DNA of 64,000 nt from the NCBI RefSeq assembly GCF_026651855.1, contig NZ_CP093280.1:4814001-4878000 (forward strand). Direction: 5' to 3'. The notes under the pieces were generated by a model, which ran no database searches, was not told where the DNA came from, and was given only the letters and a program-made list of their open reading frames with translations. Made by a program: the position numbers and the translations under genes. Shown here one piece after another: positions 45,188-53,329 of this stretch. The DNA comes from Pseudomonas silvicola. Its GTDB lineage: Bacteria > Pseudomonadota > Gammaproteobacteria > Pseudomonadales > Pseudomonadaceae. The first letter of the stretch is position 1; each line of letters starts with the position of its first letter.

Positions 45188-45616
45188 ATGAAAGTCAGCG
45201 CACGCAACGTGTTCAAAGGTACTGTCAGCCAGGTCAACGAAGGCGCGGTGAATGCCGAGGTGGCCTTGACGCTGCCAGGCGGCGAGGCGTTGGTGGCCGT
45301 GGTGACCCTGGCCAGCGTGAAGAGCCTGGGCCTGGCGGTGGGCAAGGAAGCCGTGGCGCTGGTCAAGGCGCCCTGGGTGGTACTGATGACCGACGCGGGT
45401 GGCTATCGCCTGTCGGCGCGCAATTGCCTGCAAGGCCAGGTGGTACGGGTCGGTGACGGCGCGGTAAACGCCGAGGTGGTGCTGCGCCTGCCCGGCGGTG
45501 CCGAGGTGTTCGCCATCGTCACCCGCGAGGCCGTGCAGGAACTGGGCCTGGCCGCGGGTGTAGCGGCCACGGCGGTGATCAAGGCCTCGCATATCATCCT
45601 GGGCGTGGCCGACTGA
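45188..45616 (+). CDS. mop: Two-domain molbindin (Mop/TOBE) molybdate-binding protein
   Basis: A 142-aa protein of two tandem Mop domains: residues about 3-67 (SARNVFKGTVSQVNEGAVNA, ... LPGGEALVAVVT) and about 74-138 (SARNCLQGQVVRVGDGAVNA, ... LPGGAEVFAIVT). Molbindins oligomerise and bind molybdate or tungstate in the cytoplasm, so this is a Mo store or buffer. AAGGAAG lies 5 bases before the ATG. It is convergent with the bestrophin gene: the two stop codons abut at 45614-45619. ModE-type boxes lie 1 kb downstream. Confidence 0.92.
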   Translation: MKVSARNVFKGTVSQVNEGAVNAEVALTLPGGEALVAVVTLASVKSLGLAVGKEAVALVKAPWVVLMTDAGGYRLSARNCLQGQVVRVGDGAVNAEVVLRLPGGAEVFAIVTREAVQELGLAAGVAATAVIKASHIILGVAD

Positions 45617-46534
45617 TCACATCAGCACGCCGTCCACCGGCTCTTCGGGCAGCGGCGCCGGTACTTCCAGCAGTTCCTGCACGGCAATCTCGATGTTGCG
45701 GCACATGGCGTGCAGCGGCAGGTCGTTGGGTTGCAGGTCGAACGGGTCGGCGATCTGGTCGCCCAGGGCGTCCAGGCCGAAGAAGGTATAGGCCAGGATG
45801 CACACCGCCACCGGCGTGAACCAGCCGATGCTGTCGATCAGGCAGAACGGCAGCAGGAAGCAGTAGATGTGCACCGTGCGGTGCAGCAGCAGGATGTAAG
45901 GGTAGGGGATGGGCGTGCCCTTGATGCGCTCGCAGCCGCCCAGCACATAGGACAGGCGCGTGACCTGCTGGTCGATGCTGACCTGGATCTGCTCCCCGGC
46001 GCCGGCCTGGCGCGCCGCGTCCTGATAACGCTTGCCCAGTAACCCCAGCAATGCGCTCGGCGGGTTCTGGTGGCCCAGCACCAGGTGCCGCGCGTGCTCA
46101 TCCAGGTGCTGTAGCGTCTGCGGCGCCATGGCCTCCCGGCGCAGGTAATGCTTGAGCACGTGGGCGAATCCGATCAGGCCCTGGCCCAGCAGTTGGCGTT
46201 GCTCAGGTGCCAGGGTGGGCAGCAGGCTCAGAGTCTGCCGGGTCAGGTTGCGGCTGACGATCAGCAATTCCCCCCATAGCGTGCGTGCTTCCCAGAAGCG
46301 CTGGTAGGCCACGGTGTTGCGAAAGCCGAGGAAGATCGCCAGTGTCAGCCCCCATAGCGTGAACGGCGTGGCCGTCAGCACCACCTTGAAATGGAACAGC
46401 GTGCCGTGAATGGCGACCACCGCCGAGCTGATCAGTACCGTGAACAGCACCTTGCGCCAGATGGCCGGAATGATGGAGCCCTTCAGGGAAAACAGCAGCG
46501 TCAGGGCGGACGGGTTGTGGGGGCGGACGATCAT
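45617..46534 (-). CDS. Bestrophin-family membrane channel protein
   Basis: A 305-aa YneE/UPF0187-type bestrophin. It has several transmembrane helices (LFSLKGSIIPAIWRKVLFTV, FTLWGLTLAIFLGFRNTVAY with the conserved RNTxAYxRFWEAR) and a C-terminal HLxxLP-like cytoplasmic part (IEIAVQELLEVPAPLPEEP). Such proteins form pentameric ion channels. The start at MIVRPHNPSA follows the family; the 125-codon upstream extension is out of character. It shares its upstream region, with the first ModE-type box, with the divergent 88-aa gene. The ion is unknown. Confidence 0.85.
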   Translation of the reverse strand: MIVRPHNPSALTLLFSLKGSIIPAIWRKVLFTVLISSAVVAIHGTLFHFKVVLTATPFTLWGLTLAIFLGFRNTVAYQRFWEARTLWGELLIVSRNLTRQTLSLLPTLAPEQRQLLGQGLIGFAHVLKHYLRREAMAPQTLQHLDEHARHLVLGHQNPPSALLGLLGKRYQDAARQAGAGEQIQVSIDQQVTRLSYVLGGCERIKGTPIPYPYILLLHRTVHIYCFLLPFCLIDSIGWFTPVAVCILAYTFFGLDALGDQIADPFDLQPNDLPLHAMCRNIEIAVQELLEVPAPLPEEPVDGVLM

Positions 46535-46583
46535 GCGCGGTTCGGGCTCCTGTGGCACCAAGGTATTTGCGATGGGCAGGGCT

Positions 46584-46611
46584 AGCGCTATATCATTTGG
46601 TATATAGCGAA
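46584..46611. promoter_or_regulatory. ModE-type molybdate box between bestrophin and the 88-aa gene
   Basis: CGCTATAT-N8-ATATAGCG (46586-46609) is a perfect inverted repeat. It matches the ModE consensus pattern CGnTATATA-N6-TATATAnCG with one core mismatch. It lies 52-75 bp upstream of the bestrophin ATG and 51-74 bp before the 88-aa gene, so it can act on either. Confidence 0.7.
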
Positions 46612-46659
46612 TGCCGCTGCTGCATCCTACCTGTTCATTTTGGCCCCTGGAACGCTGCA

Positions 46660-46926
46660 ATGCGCGAAAGAATCTACCCCTACACCGCCTGGCTGCTGAC
46701 CCGCAGCTTCCAGCCCCTGGAGATCGAGCTGATCGGCCCCGGTTATGCGGCCAGTGGTTACGACCGTACCGAGTCCGGGCGCAATTACCACGTGGACGAG
46801 CTGTACCCCAGCAAGGCCGCTGCCATCGCCTGCGGCGAAGACCGTCTGGCGGAGCTGGCCGCCGATATCGCCAAGCGCCAGGCCAGCCTGGACAAGCGTC
46901 GCGACGCACTGTACCGGCACAAGTGA
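46660..46926 (+). CDS. 88-aa hypothetical protein preceded by a ModE-type box
   Basis: An 88-aa cytoplasmic protein with no signal peptide: MRERIYPYTAWLLTRSFQPL, ELIGPGYAASGYDRTESGRN, then a coiled-coil-like tail (LAELAADIAKRQASLDKRRD). I do not recognise a family. A ModE-type box lies 51-74 bp before the ATG and a terminator hairpin 22 bp after the stop, so it looks like a discrete, regulated gene. The ribosome site is weak (CTGGAA). A role in molybdenum response is inferred only from context. Confidence 0.7.
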   Translation: MRERIYPYTAWLLTRSFQPLEIELIGPGYAASGYDRTESGRNYHVDELYPSKAAAIACGEDRLAELAADIAKRQASLDKRRDALYRHK

Positions 46927-46947
46927 AGTTGGCAGGAAACCTGCAAT

Positions 46948-46970
46948 AGCTGACTTGTAAGTCAGCTTTT
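46948..46970 (+). terminator. Rho-independent terminator after the 88-aa gene
   Basis: AGCTGACTT-GT-AAGTCAGCT followed by TTT. The 9-bp stem isolates the 88-aa gene from the Rieske gene, so that gene needs its own promoter. Confidence 0.7.
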
Positions 46971-46982
46971 CAGGTGGAAGCC

Positions 46983-47010
46983 ATCGTTATATGCACTGCT
47001 ATATAGCGAT
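46983..47010 (+). promoter_or_regulatory. ModE-type molybdate box upstream of the Rieske oxygenase
   Basis: ATCGTTATAT-N8-ATATAGCGAT: 10-bp arms with one mismatch. Its complement differs by a single base from the proteobacterial ModE consensus ATCGCTATATA-N6-TATATAACGAT as I recall it. It lies 75-102 bp before the oxygenase ATG at 47085. Confidence 0.8.
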
Positions 47011-47084
47011 ACATGAAAACAGTGCCCTATCCCGGTGCTGCCACCTGCGAAAGCCTTTGTATGCCCATGCCGAGGTGTTTTGCC

Positions 47085-48128
47085 ATGTCGATGATTGCTA
47101 CTCGCGAACTGCTATCCCCGCCCGCTAATTGCACCTTCGAAGCCAATGACTGGCAGGTGCTGGCCCAGCACTGGTACCCCGTGGCCAGGGTGCAGGACGT
47201 TGAAGACAAACCCGTGGCGGCGCAATTGCTGGACGTGCCCCTGGTGTTGTTTCGCACGACGGCAGGCATCACCATTGCCCGCGATATCTGCCCGCACCGT
47301 GGTGTGCCCCTGAGCATGGGGTGGGTAGAGCACGATGAAATCGTCTGCCCCTACCACGGCCTGCATTACGGGGCTGACGGCCGATGCAGCAAGATCCCGG
47401 CGCAGCCGGACCTGACCCGCATCTCGCCGCGCTTCACCCTCAAGACCTTTCCCGTGGTGGAGCGTTTCGGCCTGGTGTGGACCAGCCTGCACAGCCTGGA
47501 GCCCAACCTGCCGCAACTGCCCACCTGGGACGACCCCGACCACCAGCCTATCCTGCCGCCTTGGGTGGACATAGCCGGCTCCAGTGGCCGTCAGTTGGAA
47601 GGCTTCATTGACGTGGCGCATTTCGCCTGGGTGCACCACGAAGCCTTCGCCGACCGTGATAACCCGGTGGTGCCATCCTATGACACCCAATTGACCGACT
47701 ATGGCCTGCGCACCGAGTACTGGAGCGGGGTGAGCAACTACCCCAAGGCCCTCCAGTACCTGGAGCCCGAAGGCTTTCGCTGGCTGCGAGTGTTCGACGT
47801 CTACCCGCCCTTCAGCGCGGTGCTGACCGTGCATTTTCCCGATGACGGCCGCCTGTGCATCCTAAACGCGGCCTGCCCGGTGTCCGCGCGCAAGACCCGC
47901 CTCTTCGTGCCGCTGACACGTAATTTCGACAAGACCGGTTCGGTGGAGGATGTGTATGCCTTCAACGCGCAGATATTCGCCGAAGACCAGGCCATCGTCG
48001 AATCCCAACGGCCGGAAGACTTGCCTCTGGACCCCTTGCTGGAGGCGCATTTCCAGGCCGACCGCAGTTCCACCGCCTACCGTCGTATCCTGTTGAACAT
48101 GGGCCTGGGGCGCCAGCAGGTGGGGTGA
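47085..48128 (+). CDS. Rieske non-heme iron oxygenase behind a ModE box
   Basis: A 347-aa single-component-size oxygenase. The Rieske site is CPHRGVPLSMGWVE ... CPYHGLHYG, and the iron site lies in EGFIDVAHFAWVHHEAF. The C-terminal FAEDQAIVESQRPEDLP is like that of the purine N-demethylase and VanA branch (NdmA has FAEDKPVIESQWP). GAGG sits 9 bases before ATG 47085; the upstream ATG at 47013 would begin 3 bp from the ModE box and lacks a ribosome site. No reductase is adjacent. The ModE-type box 75 bp upstream suggests expression tied to molybdate level. Function unknown. Confidence 0.87.
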   Translation: MSMIATRELLSPPANCTFEANDWQVLAQHWYPVARVQDVEDKPVAAQLLDVPLVLFRTTAGITIARDICPHRGVPLSMGWVEHDEIVCPYHGLHYGADGRCSKIPAQPDLTRISPRFTLKTFPVVERFGLVWTSLHSLEPNLPQLPTWDDPDHQPILPPWVDIAGSSGRQLEGFIDVAHFAWVHHEAFADRDNPVVPSYDTQLTDYGLRTEYWSGVSNYPKALQYLEPEGFRWLRVFDVYPPFSAVLTVHFPDDGRLCILNAACPVSARKTRLFVPLTRNFDKTGSVEDVYAFNAQIFAEDQAIVESQRPEDLPLDPLLEAHFQADRSSTAYRRILLNMGLGRQQVG

Positions 48129-48500
48129 GCCCATTCATGGCTTTTGGTGATACACCTCACACTACGGCATGAATGTGAAGGCCCCTCGATGGTGGGCTTT
48201 CGTCGATGTCGCCGTATAACGTTGTTACATATGCCGCGCGCCGACCCGCCATTGGCGGGCGCTGAATGGATTAAACAGCCCAAGCAATTTCCATACCCAG
48301 GCCCGGCGCCATGGGCTTGCTTGGGTGTGGGTCAATTTGACAGTATCGAAGATGGCACATAGATTGTTCGCAGGGTGTTCTGTACGCGAGCCGTCTAACT
48401 TCCTACGCATTCTTAGCTGTTCTTCACGGTATAAAAAAGCATGACCGGGCGTTTGCGCGGGCGGTGCACAACAATGTGGGGATTCACCAAGGAGCGCCAA
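48129..48500 (+). other. 372-bp intergenic region before the DUF1302 gene
   Basis: No ORF, tRNA or obvious sRNA is seen. It holds a weak GC hairpin CCCGCC-ATT-GGCGGG at about 48248-48262 without a T-run, and an AT-richer stretch with TATAAAAAA at about 48429 that could be part of the promoter for the DUF1302 gene. Confidence 0.5.
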
Positions 48501-50294
48501 ATGATAACAAAAATAAGGTTCAGGGGTTTTTCACCAACCCTCGTGGCCGTTGCCGTCGGGTGTGCGGTCAGTTTCGACGCCCAGGCCGTCAACTTCAATA
48601 TCGGCGAAATCGAAGGGCAGTTCGACTCTTCCCTGTCGATTGGTGCCAGTTGGAGTACCCAGAGTCCATCGCAGAAACTCATCGGTTCGGCGAACGGTGG
48701 GCATGGCTTTACCCAGACCAACGATGACGGTCGCCTGAACTTCGACAAGGGCGAGACTTTTTCCAAGATATTCAAAGGCATCCATGACCTGGAATTGAAA
48801 TACGACAACATGGGCGTATTTACCCGGGTCAAGTATTGGTATGACTTCGAACTTCAGGACGAAAACCAGGACTTCAAGAACGTCAGCAATGACGGCCGCC
48901 AGGAAGCCGCCAAATCTTCCGGTATCGAGCTGCTGGATGCCTTCGCTTACTACAACTACCAGATCGACGATAAACCTGGCAGCGTGCGCCTGGGCAAGCA
49001 AGTGGTCAGTTGGGGTGAAAGTACCTTCATCGGCAACAGTATCAACTCCATCAACCCCATCGATGTCTCGGCGTTCCGCCGCCCGGGCGCTGAAATCAAG
49101 GAAGGGTTGATCCCGGTGAACATGTTGTATGTCTCCCAGGGCCTGACCGACAAGTTGTCTGCCGAGGCGTTTTACCAGTTGGGCTGGGACAACACCATCC
49201 TCGACAACTGTGGCACCTTCTTCTCCAGCACCGACGTGGCGGCCAAGGGCTGCCGGGCCAACTACAACATTCTCGACGCCACCACCGTGGGCGCGCTCAA
49301 CCAGCCCGGCACCAAGGCGGCACTGGCCTCCCTGGGGGTGGCCGTGACCCCCGAAGGCCTGATCGTGCCACGCGGTTCCGATAATGAAGCGCGCGACTCA
49401 GGGCAGTGGGGCCTGGCCCTGCGCTGGCTGGGTGACAATACCGAGTATGGCGCCTACGCCATGAACTACCACAGCCGCACCCCCTACGTCAGCGTGCAGA
49501 ATGCTGGCCGTGCCGACGTCATCAGGGCGTTGAGCACCCCGGCCCTGGCGCAACCGATTCTGCTGGGGCGCGGCAACTACTTCCTGGATTACCCCGAGGA
49601 CATCCGGCTGTACGGCCTGAGCTTCGCCACCACCCTGCCGGAGGGCACCGCCTGGAGCGGCGAGATCAGCTACCGGCCGAACATGCCGCTGCAACTGAAC
49701 ACCACTGACGTCACCACCTTGCTGGCCAGCAGTGTCGCCACCGCGGCGGCCACGGGCGGCGCGGCGGCGGCGCTGGCCCAGGCAGGCGCGATCAACACGG
49801 GGTACGTACGCAAGGAAGTCACCCAGGCACAGACCACCTTCACCCACTTCTTCGACCAGGTCATGGGGGCCCAGCGCCTGACCCTGATCGGCGAGGTTGG
49901 CGTCGACCATATCGCTGGGGTCAGCGACACCGCCGGCAACCGCTATGGCCGAGACTCGGTGTTCGGTATTCCGGAAAACGCCGCGGCTGACGCCGAATAT
50001 GGCTCCGGTGGCTTTTACACCAGTGTTTCGTGGGGCTACCGCGCCCGCGCCATCTGGGATTACGCCAACGCCATCGCCGGCATCAACCTCAAGCCCAACG
50101 TCGCCTGGTCCCATGACGTGCACGGTTACGGGCCGGTGTTCAACCAAGGGGTCAAGGCGGTCAGCCTGGGCCTGGATGCCGACTACCAGAACACCTACAC
50201 CGCCAGCCTCAATTACACCAATTTCTTTGGCGGCGATTACAACACCGTGTCTGACCGCGATTTCATCGCCCTCAGCTTCGGCGTGAACTTCTAA
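48501..50294 (+). CDS. DUF1302 outer-membrane protein
   Basis: A 597-aa DUF1302 protein. It has a signal peptide (to about residue 28, SFDAQA/VNF), then VNFNIGEIEGQFDSSLSIGA and SWSTQSPSQ typical of the family, GKQVVSWGESTFIGNSIN, and a C-terminal beta-strand ending IALSFGVNF with Phe, as expected for an outer-membrane barrel. AAGGAG lies 6 bases before ATG 48501. It pairs with the DUF1329 gene 13 bp downstream. Such pairs occur with lipid, hydrocarbon or steroid handling genes; the exact role is not established. Confidence 0.9.
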   Translation: MITKIRFRGFSPTLVAVAVGCAVSFDAQAVNFNIGEIEGQFDSSLSIGASWSTQSPSQKLIGSANGGHGFTQTNDDGRLNFDKGETFSKIFKGIHDLELKYDNMGVFTRVKYWYDFELQDENQDFKNVSNDGRQEAAKSSGIELLDAFAYYNYQIDDKPGSVRLGKQVVSWGESTFIGNSINSINPIDVSAFRRPGAEIKEGLIPVNMLYVSQGLTDKLSAEAFYQLGWDNTILDNCGTFFSSTDVAAKGCRANYNILDATTVGALNQPGTKAALASLGVAVTPEGLIVPRGSDNEARDSGQWGLALRWLGDNTEYGAYAMNYHSRTPYVSVQNAGRADVIRALSTPALAQPILLGRGNYFLDYPEDIRLYGLSFATTLPEGTAWSGEISYRPNMPLQLNTTDVTTLLASSVATAAATGGAAAALAQAGAINTGYVRKEVTQAQTTFTHFFDQVMGAQRLTLIGEVGVDHIAGVSDTAGNRYGRDSVFGIPENAAADAEYGSGGFYTSVSWGYRARAIWDYANAIAGINLKPNVAWSHDVHGYGPVFNQGVKAVSLGLDADYQNTYTASLNYTNFFGGDYNTVSDRDFIALSFGVNF

Positions 50295-50307
50295 GGTGGG
50301 GAACCTC

Positions 50308-51681
50308 ATGATGATTGGCAAGCAGGCAATGCAATGCGCCGCCCTGGCCCTGAGCCTGGTGGCGGCGAACGTGATGGCGGCCGTCAGTGCCGACCAGGTG
50401 GCGAAGCTGGGCACCAGCCTGACGCCGCTGGGCGGGGAAAAGGCCGCGAACAAGGACGGTAGCATCCCGGCCTGGGACGGCGGCCTGAAAACCAACGCCG
50501 CGCCTGTCTCCAGCACGGGGTTCATTGGCGACCCCTATGCCGGTGAGAAACCGCTGTTCACCATCACCGCGAAGAATGTGGACCAGTACAAGGCCAAGCT
50601 ATCGGCGGGGCAACTGGCGATGTTCAAGCGTTACCCCGACACCTTTGTGATCCCCGTCTACGTGACCCACCGCAGTGTCTCGGTACCGGCCAACGTCGAG
50701 GCTGCGGCCAAGGCCAGCGCTGCCAAGGTCAACCTGGTGGCAGACGGCAACGGCCTGGAAAACTTCGACCAGACCCGGTTCTACGCTTTCCCCATTCCAC
50801 AGAACGGCCTGGAGGTGATCTGGAACCACATCACCCGCTACCGCGGCGGCAACCTGAGCCGTGTGTACACCCAGGCGGCGCCGCAGACCAATGGTTCCTA
50901 CAACATCGTGCAGCTTCGCGACCAGGTCGGTTTCCCCGACCAGATGCCCGGCATCGACCCCGAAGAAGCGAAGAATGCGCTGCTGTACTTCAAGCAAGAG
51001 GTCACCGCCCCGGCGCGGCTGGCCGGCGACGTGCTGCTGGTGCACGATTCGCTGAACCAGATCAAGCAGCCACGCGAAGCCTGGGTCTACAGCGCCGGCC
51101 AGCGCCGGGTGCGGCGTGCTCCCCAGGTGGCCTACGACGGCCCGGGCACGGCGTCCGACGGCATGCGTACCTCGGATAACTTCGACATGTTCAACGGCGC
51201 GCCAGACCGGTACGACTGGAAACTGATAGGCAAGCAGGAGCTGTACATTCCCTACAACAACTTCCGCCTGACCCAGCCGACGGTGAAGTACGCCGACATT
51301 CTGAAGGCCGGCCATACCAACCAGGCCGATGCCCGGTACGAGCTGCACCGGGTGTGGGTGGTGGAGGCCACTTTGAAGCCCAGCGCCCGCAATATCTATG
51401 GCAAGCGCACATTCTATGTGGACGAGGACAGCTGGTACATCGCCATGTCCGACCTCTACGATGGCCGCGGTCAACTGTGGCGGGTAGGGCAGGCGATGCT
51501 GGTGCCGTGGTACCACCGCCAGGTGCAGGCCGAAGCGTTCGAAGCGCTGTTTGACCTGCAGAACGGGCGCTATATCGTGACCGGCATGAGCAACGAAGAG
51601 CGCAACTTCGTGCAGTTCGACCTGAAGATGACGCCTGCCGACTACACCCCCAACGCCCTGCGCAGCGCCGGCACCCGCTAG
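50308..51681 (+). CDS. DUF1329 envelope protein
   Basis: A 457-aa DUF1329 protein with a LolA/LolB-like fold. The signal peptide ends about residue 25 (AANVMA/AVS), followed by LGTSLTPLGGEKAANKDGSI with PAWDGGL, the family start, and FYVDEDSWYIAMSDLYDGRG. AAGGTGGGG lies just before ATG 50308; a second ATG follows immediately. It is co-transcribed with the DUF1302 gene. It is probably a periplasmic or outer-membrane partner in transport of a hydrophobic compound. A strong terminator follows. Confidence 0.9.
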   Translation: MMIGKQAMQCAALALSLVAANVMAAVSADQVAKLGTSLTPLGGEKAANKDGSIPAWDGGLKTNAAPVSSTGFIGDPYAGEKPLFTITAKNVDQYKAKLSAGQLAMFKRYPDTFVIPVYVTHRSVSVPANVEAAAKASAAKVNLVADGNGLENFDQTRFYAFPIPQNGLEVIWNHITRYRGGNLSRVYTQAAPQTNGSYNIVQLRDQVGFPDQMPGIDPEEAKNALLYFKQEVTAPARLAGDVLLVHDSLNQIKQPREAWVYSAGQRRVRRAPQVAYDGPGTASDGMRTSDNFDMFNGAPDRYDWKLIGKQELYIPYNNFRLTQPTVKYADILKAGHTNQADARYELHRVWVVEATLKPSARNIYGKRTFYVDEDSWYIAMSDLYDGRGQLWRVGQAMLVPWYHRQVQAEAFEALFDLQNGRYIVTGMSNEERNFVQFDLKMTPADYTPNALRSAGTR

Positions 51682-51720
51682 ACGGCGCCGCTCCTGTCGG
51701 ACCGGGCCGACCCGGGAAAA

Positions 51721-51759
51721 GAACGCCGCGGTGTACCTGATGCACCGCGGCGTTCTTTT
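51721..51759 (+). terminator. Rho-independent terminator after the DUF1329 gene
   Basis: GAACGCCGCGGTG and CACCGCGGCGTTC are fully complementary (13 bp) around a 9-base loop, followed by TTTT. Flanking REP-like arms (51705-51720 and 51760-51781) can extend the stem. Confidence 0.85.
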
Positions 51760-51960
51760 CCCGAGCGTCGCCCGGTCCCACACGGCAAAAATGGTTACAA
51801 TACCTGCACATCGCGTGCTCGCCGCTTGGTCAGCGTTCACAATTGTCATTTGAATGGGCATTCGCCGTGACGCGAAGGCGTTACGTGCGTCTATGACTTA
51901 GACCCGTCACGTTGCCCTGGCAACGTTGGCCCACAGCACACCGTACAGGGAGCTCTCTAC

Positions 51961-53157
51961 ATGATCATCAAACCACGCGTTCGCGGCTTCGTCTGCGTGA
52001 CTACCCACCCGACTGGCTGCGAAGCCAACGTCAAGGAGCAGATCGAATACGTGAAGCAGCACGGCACTATCGGCAATGGTCCGAAGAACGTGCTGGTGCT
52101 GGGTGCTTCCACCGGTTACGGCCTGGCCGCGCGCATCAGCGCCGCGTTTGGCGCCGGCGCCAAGACCCTGGGTGTGTTCTTCGAGCGTGAAGGCGACGAG
52201 AAGAAGGCCGGTACCGCTGGTTGGTACAACACCGCCGCGTTCCACAAGTTCGCTGCCGCCGAAGGCCTGTACGCCAAAAGCATCAACGGCGACGCGTTCT
52301 CCGATGAGATCAAGCGCCAGACTATCGAAGCCATCAAGCAGGACCTGGGCAAGATCGACCTGGTGGTCTACAGCCTGGCCGCCCCACGCCGCCTGCACCC
52401 CAAGACCGGCGAGTTGCTGAGCTCCACCCTCAAGCCGCTGGGCAAGTCCGTGACCCAGCGCGGCGTCAACACCGACAAGGGCACGGTTGAAGAAACCACC
52501 CTGGAACCGGCCACCCAGGCCGAGATCGACGGCACTGTCGCGGTCATGGGCGGTGAAGACTGGAAGATGTGGATGGATGCGCTGCAGGAGGCCGGTGTGC
52601 TGGCTGAAGGCGCCAAGACCACCGCGTTCACTTACCTGGGCGAGAAGCTGACCCACGACATCTACTGGAACGGTTCGATCGGCGAAGCCAAGAAAGACCT
52701 GGACAAGAAGGTGCTGGATATCCGCGCCAACCTGGCCCCACTGGGCGGCGACGCGCGCGTGTCGGTGCTCAAGGCTGTGGTCACCCAGGCCAGTTCGGCC
52801 ATCCCGATCATGCCGCTGTACCTGTCGCTGCTGTTCAAGGTGATGAAAGAGCAGGGCACCCACGAAGGCTGCATCGAGCAGGTCTACGGCTTGTTCAAGG
52901 ACAGCCTGTACAACGCCGAGCCGATCGTCGATGCCGACGGCCGCCTGCGCGCCGACTACAAGGAGCTGGCCCCTGAAGTCCAGGCCAAGGTCGAGGCCCT
53001 GTGGAACGAAGTGACCACCGAGAACCTCAGCGACCTGACCGATTTCGCCGGCTACAAGCACGAGTTCCTGCGCTTGTTCGGTTTCGAGATTGCGGGTGTG
53101 GATTACGAGGCTGACGTCAGCCCGAAAGTCGACATTCCCAACCTGATCCAGGGTTGA
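51961..53157 (+). CDS. fabV: FabV-type trans-2-enoyl-ACP reductase
   Basis: A 398-aa NADH-dependent enoyl-ACP reductase of fatty acid synthesis, in the FabV/TER family. The start [20 protein letters not shown] and [19 protein letters not shown] (cofactor site) are diagnostic. The catalytic pair follows the FabV Tyr-x8-Lys pattern: Tyr235 and Lys244. FabV enzymes are naturally resistant to triclosan, unlike FabI. A terminator follows within 10 bp of the stop. It is monocistronic. Confidence 0.97.
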   Translation: MIIKPRVRGFVCVTTHPTGCEANVKEQIEYVKQHGTIGNGPKNVLVLGASTGYGLAARISAAFGAGAKTLGVFFEREGDEKKAGTAGWYNTAAFHKFAAAEGLYAKSINGDAFSDEIKRQTIEAIKQDLGKIDLVVYSLAAPRRLHPKTGELLSSTLKPLGKSVTQRGVNTDKGTVEETTLEPATQAEIDGTVAVMGGEDWKMWMDALQEAGVLAEGAKTTAFTYLGEKLTHDIYWNGSIGEAKKDLDKKVLDIRANLAPLGGDARVSVLKAVVTQASSAIPIMPLYLSLLFKVMKEQGTHEGCIEQVYGLFKDSLYNAEPIVDADGRLRADYKELAPEVQAKVEALWNEVTTENLSDLTDFAGYKHEFLRLFGFEIAGVDYEADVSPKVDIPNLIQG

Positions 53158-53163
53158 AAAAAG

Positions 53164-53186
53164 GGGCGCGAAAGCGCCCTTTTTTC
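53164..53186 (+). terminator. Terminator after fabV
   Basis: GGGCGC-GAAA-GCGCCC followed by TTTTTT. It is a textbook intrinsic terminator 7 bp after the stop; the A-run before it makes it partly bidirectional. Confidence 0.9.
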
Positions 53187-53194
53187 ATGGGCTC

Positions 53195-53290
53195 CCTGTG
53201 GGACCGGGCGAAGCTCGGGAGGGCCGCGCCGCGGTATGCCGGCCAGTCCGCGTCGCCTGCTTCCCGAGCTGGCGCCCGGTCCCACAGCGT
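53195..53290. repeat. REP doublet downstream of fabV
   Basis: CTGTGGGACCGGGCGAAGCT and, inverted, AGCTGGCGCCCGGTCCCACAG frame about 50 bp. It belongs to the same family as the 5-unit array at 13811, here as a single copy. Confidence 0.7.
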
Positions 53291-53329
53291 CTTACAGGCA
53301 TTCCAGTATTCACCCTGTGGGGTCCGCGT

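Noticed and set aside
46535-46909. N-terminal extension of the bestrophin protein
   Set aside because: The extra 125 codons cross a ModE-type box and the 88-aa gene and lack family similarity; MIVRPHN is the family-like start.
47013-47084. Upstream ATG for the ModE-box Rieske oxygenase
   Set aside because: It lies 3 bp after the box and has no ribosome site, while ATG 47085 has GAGG.
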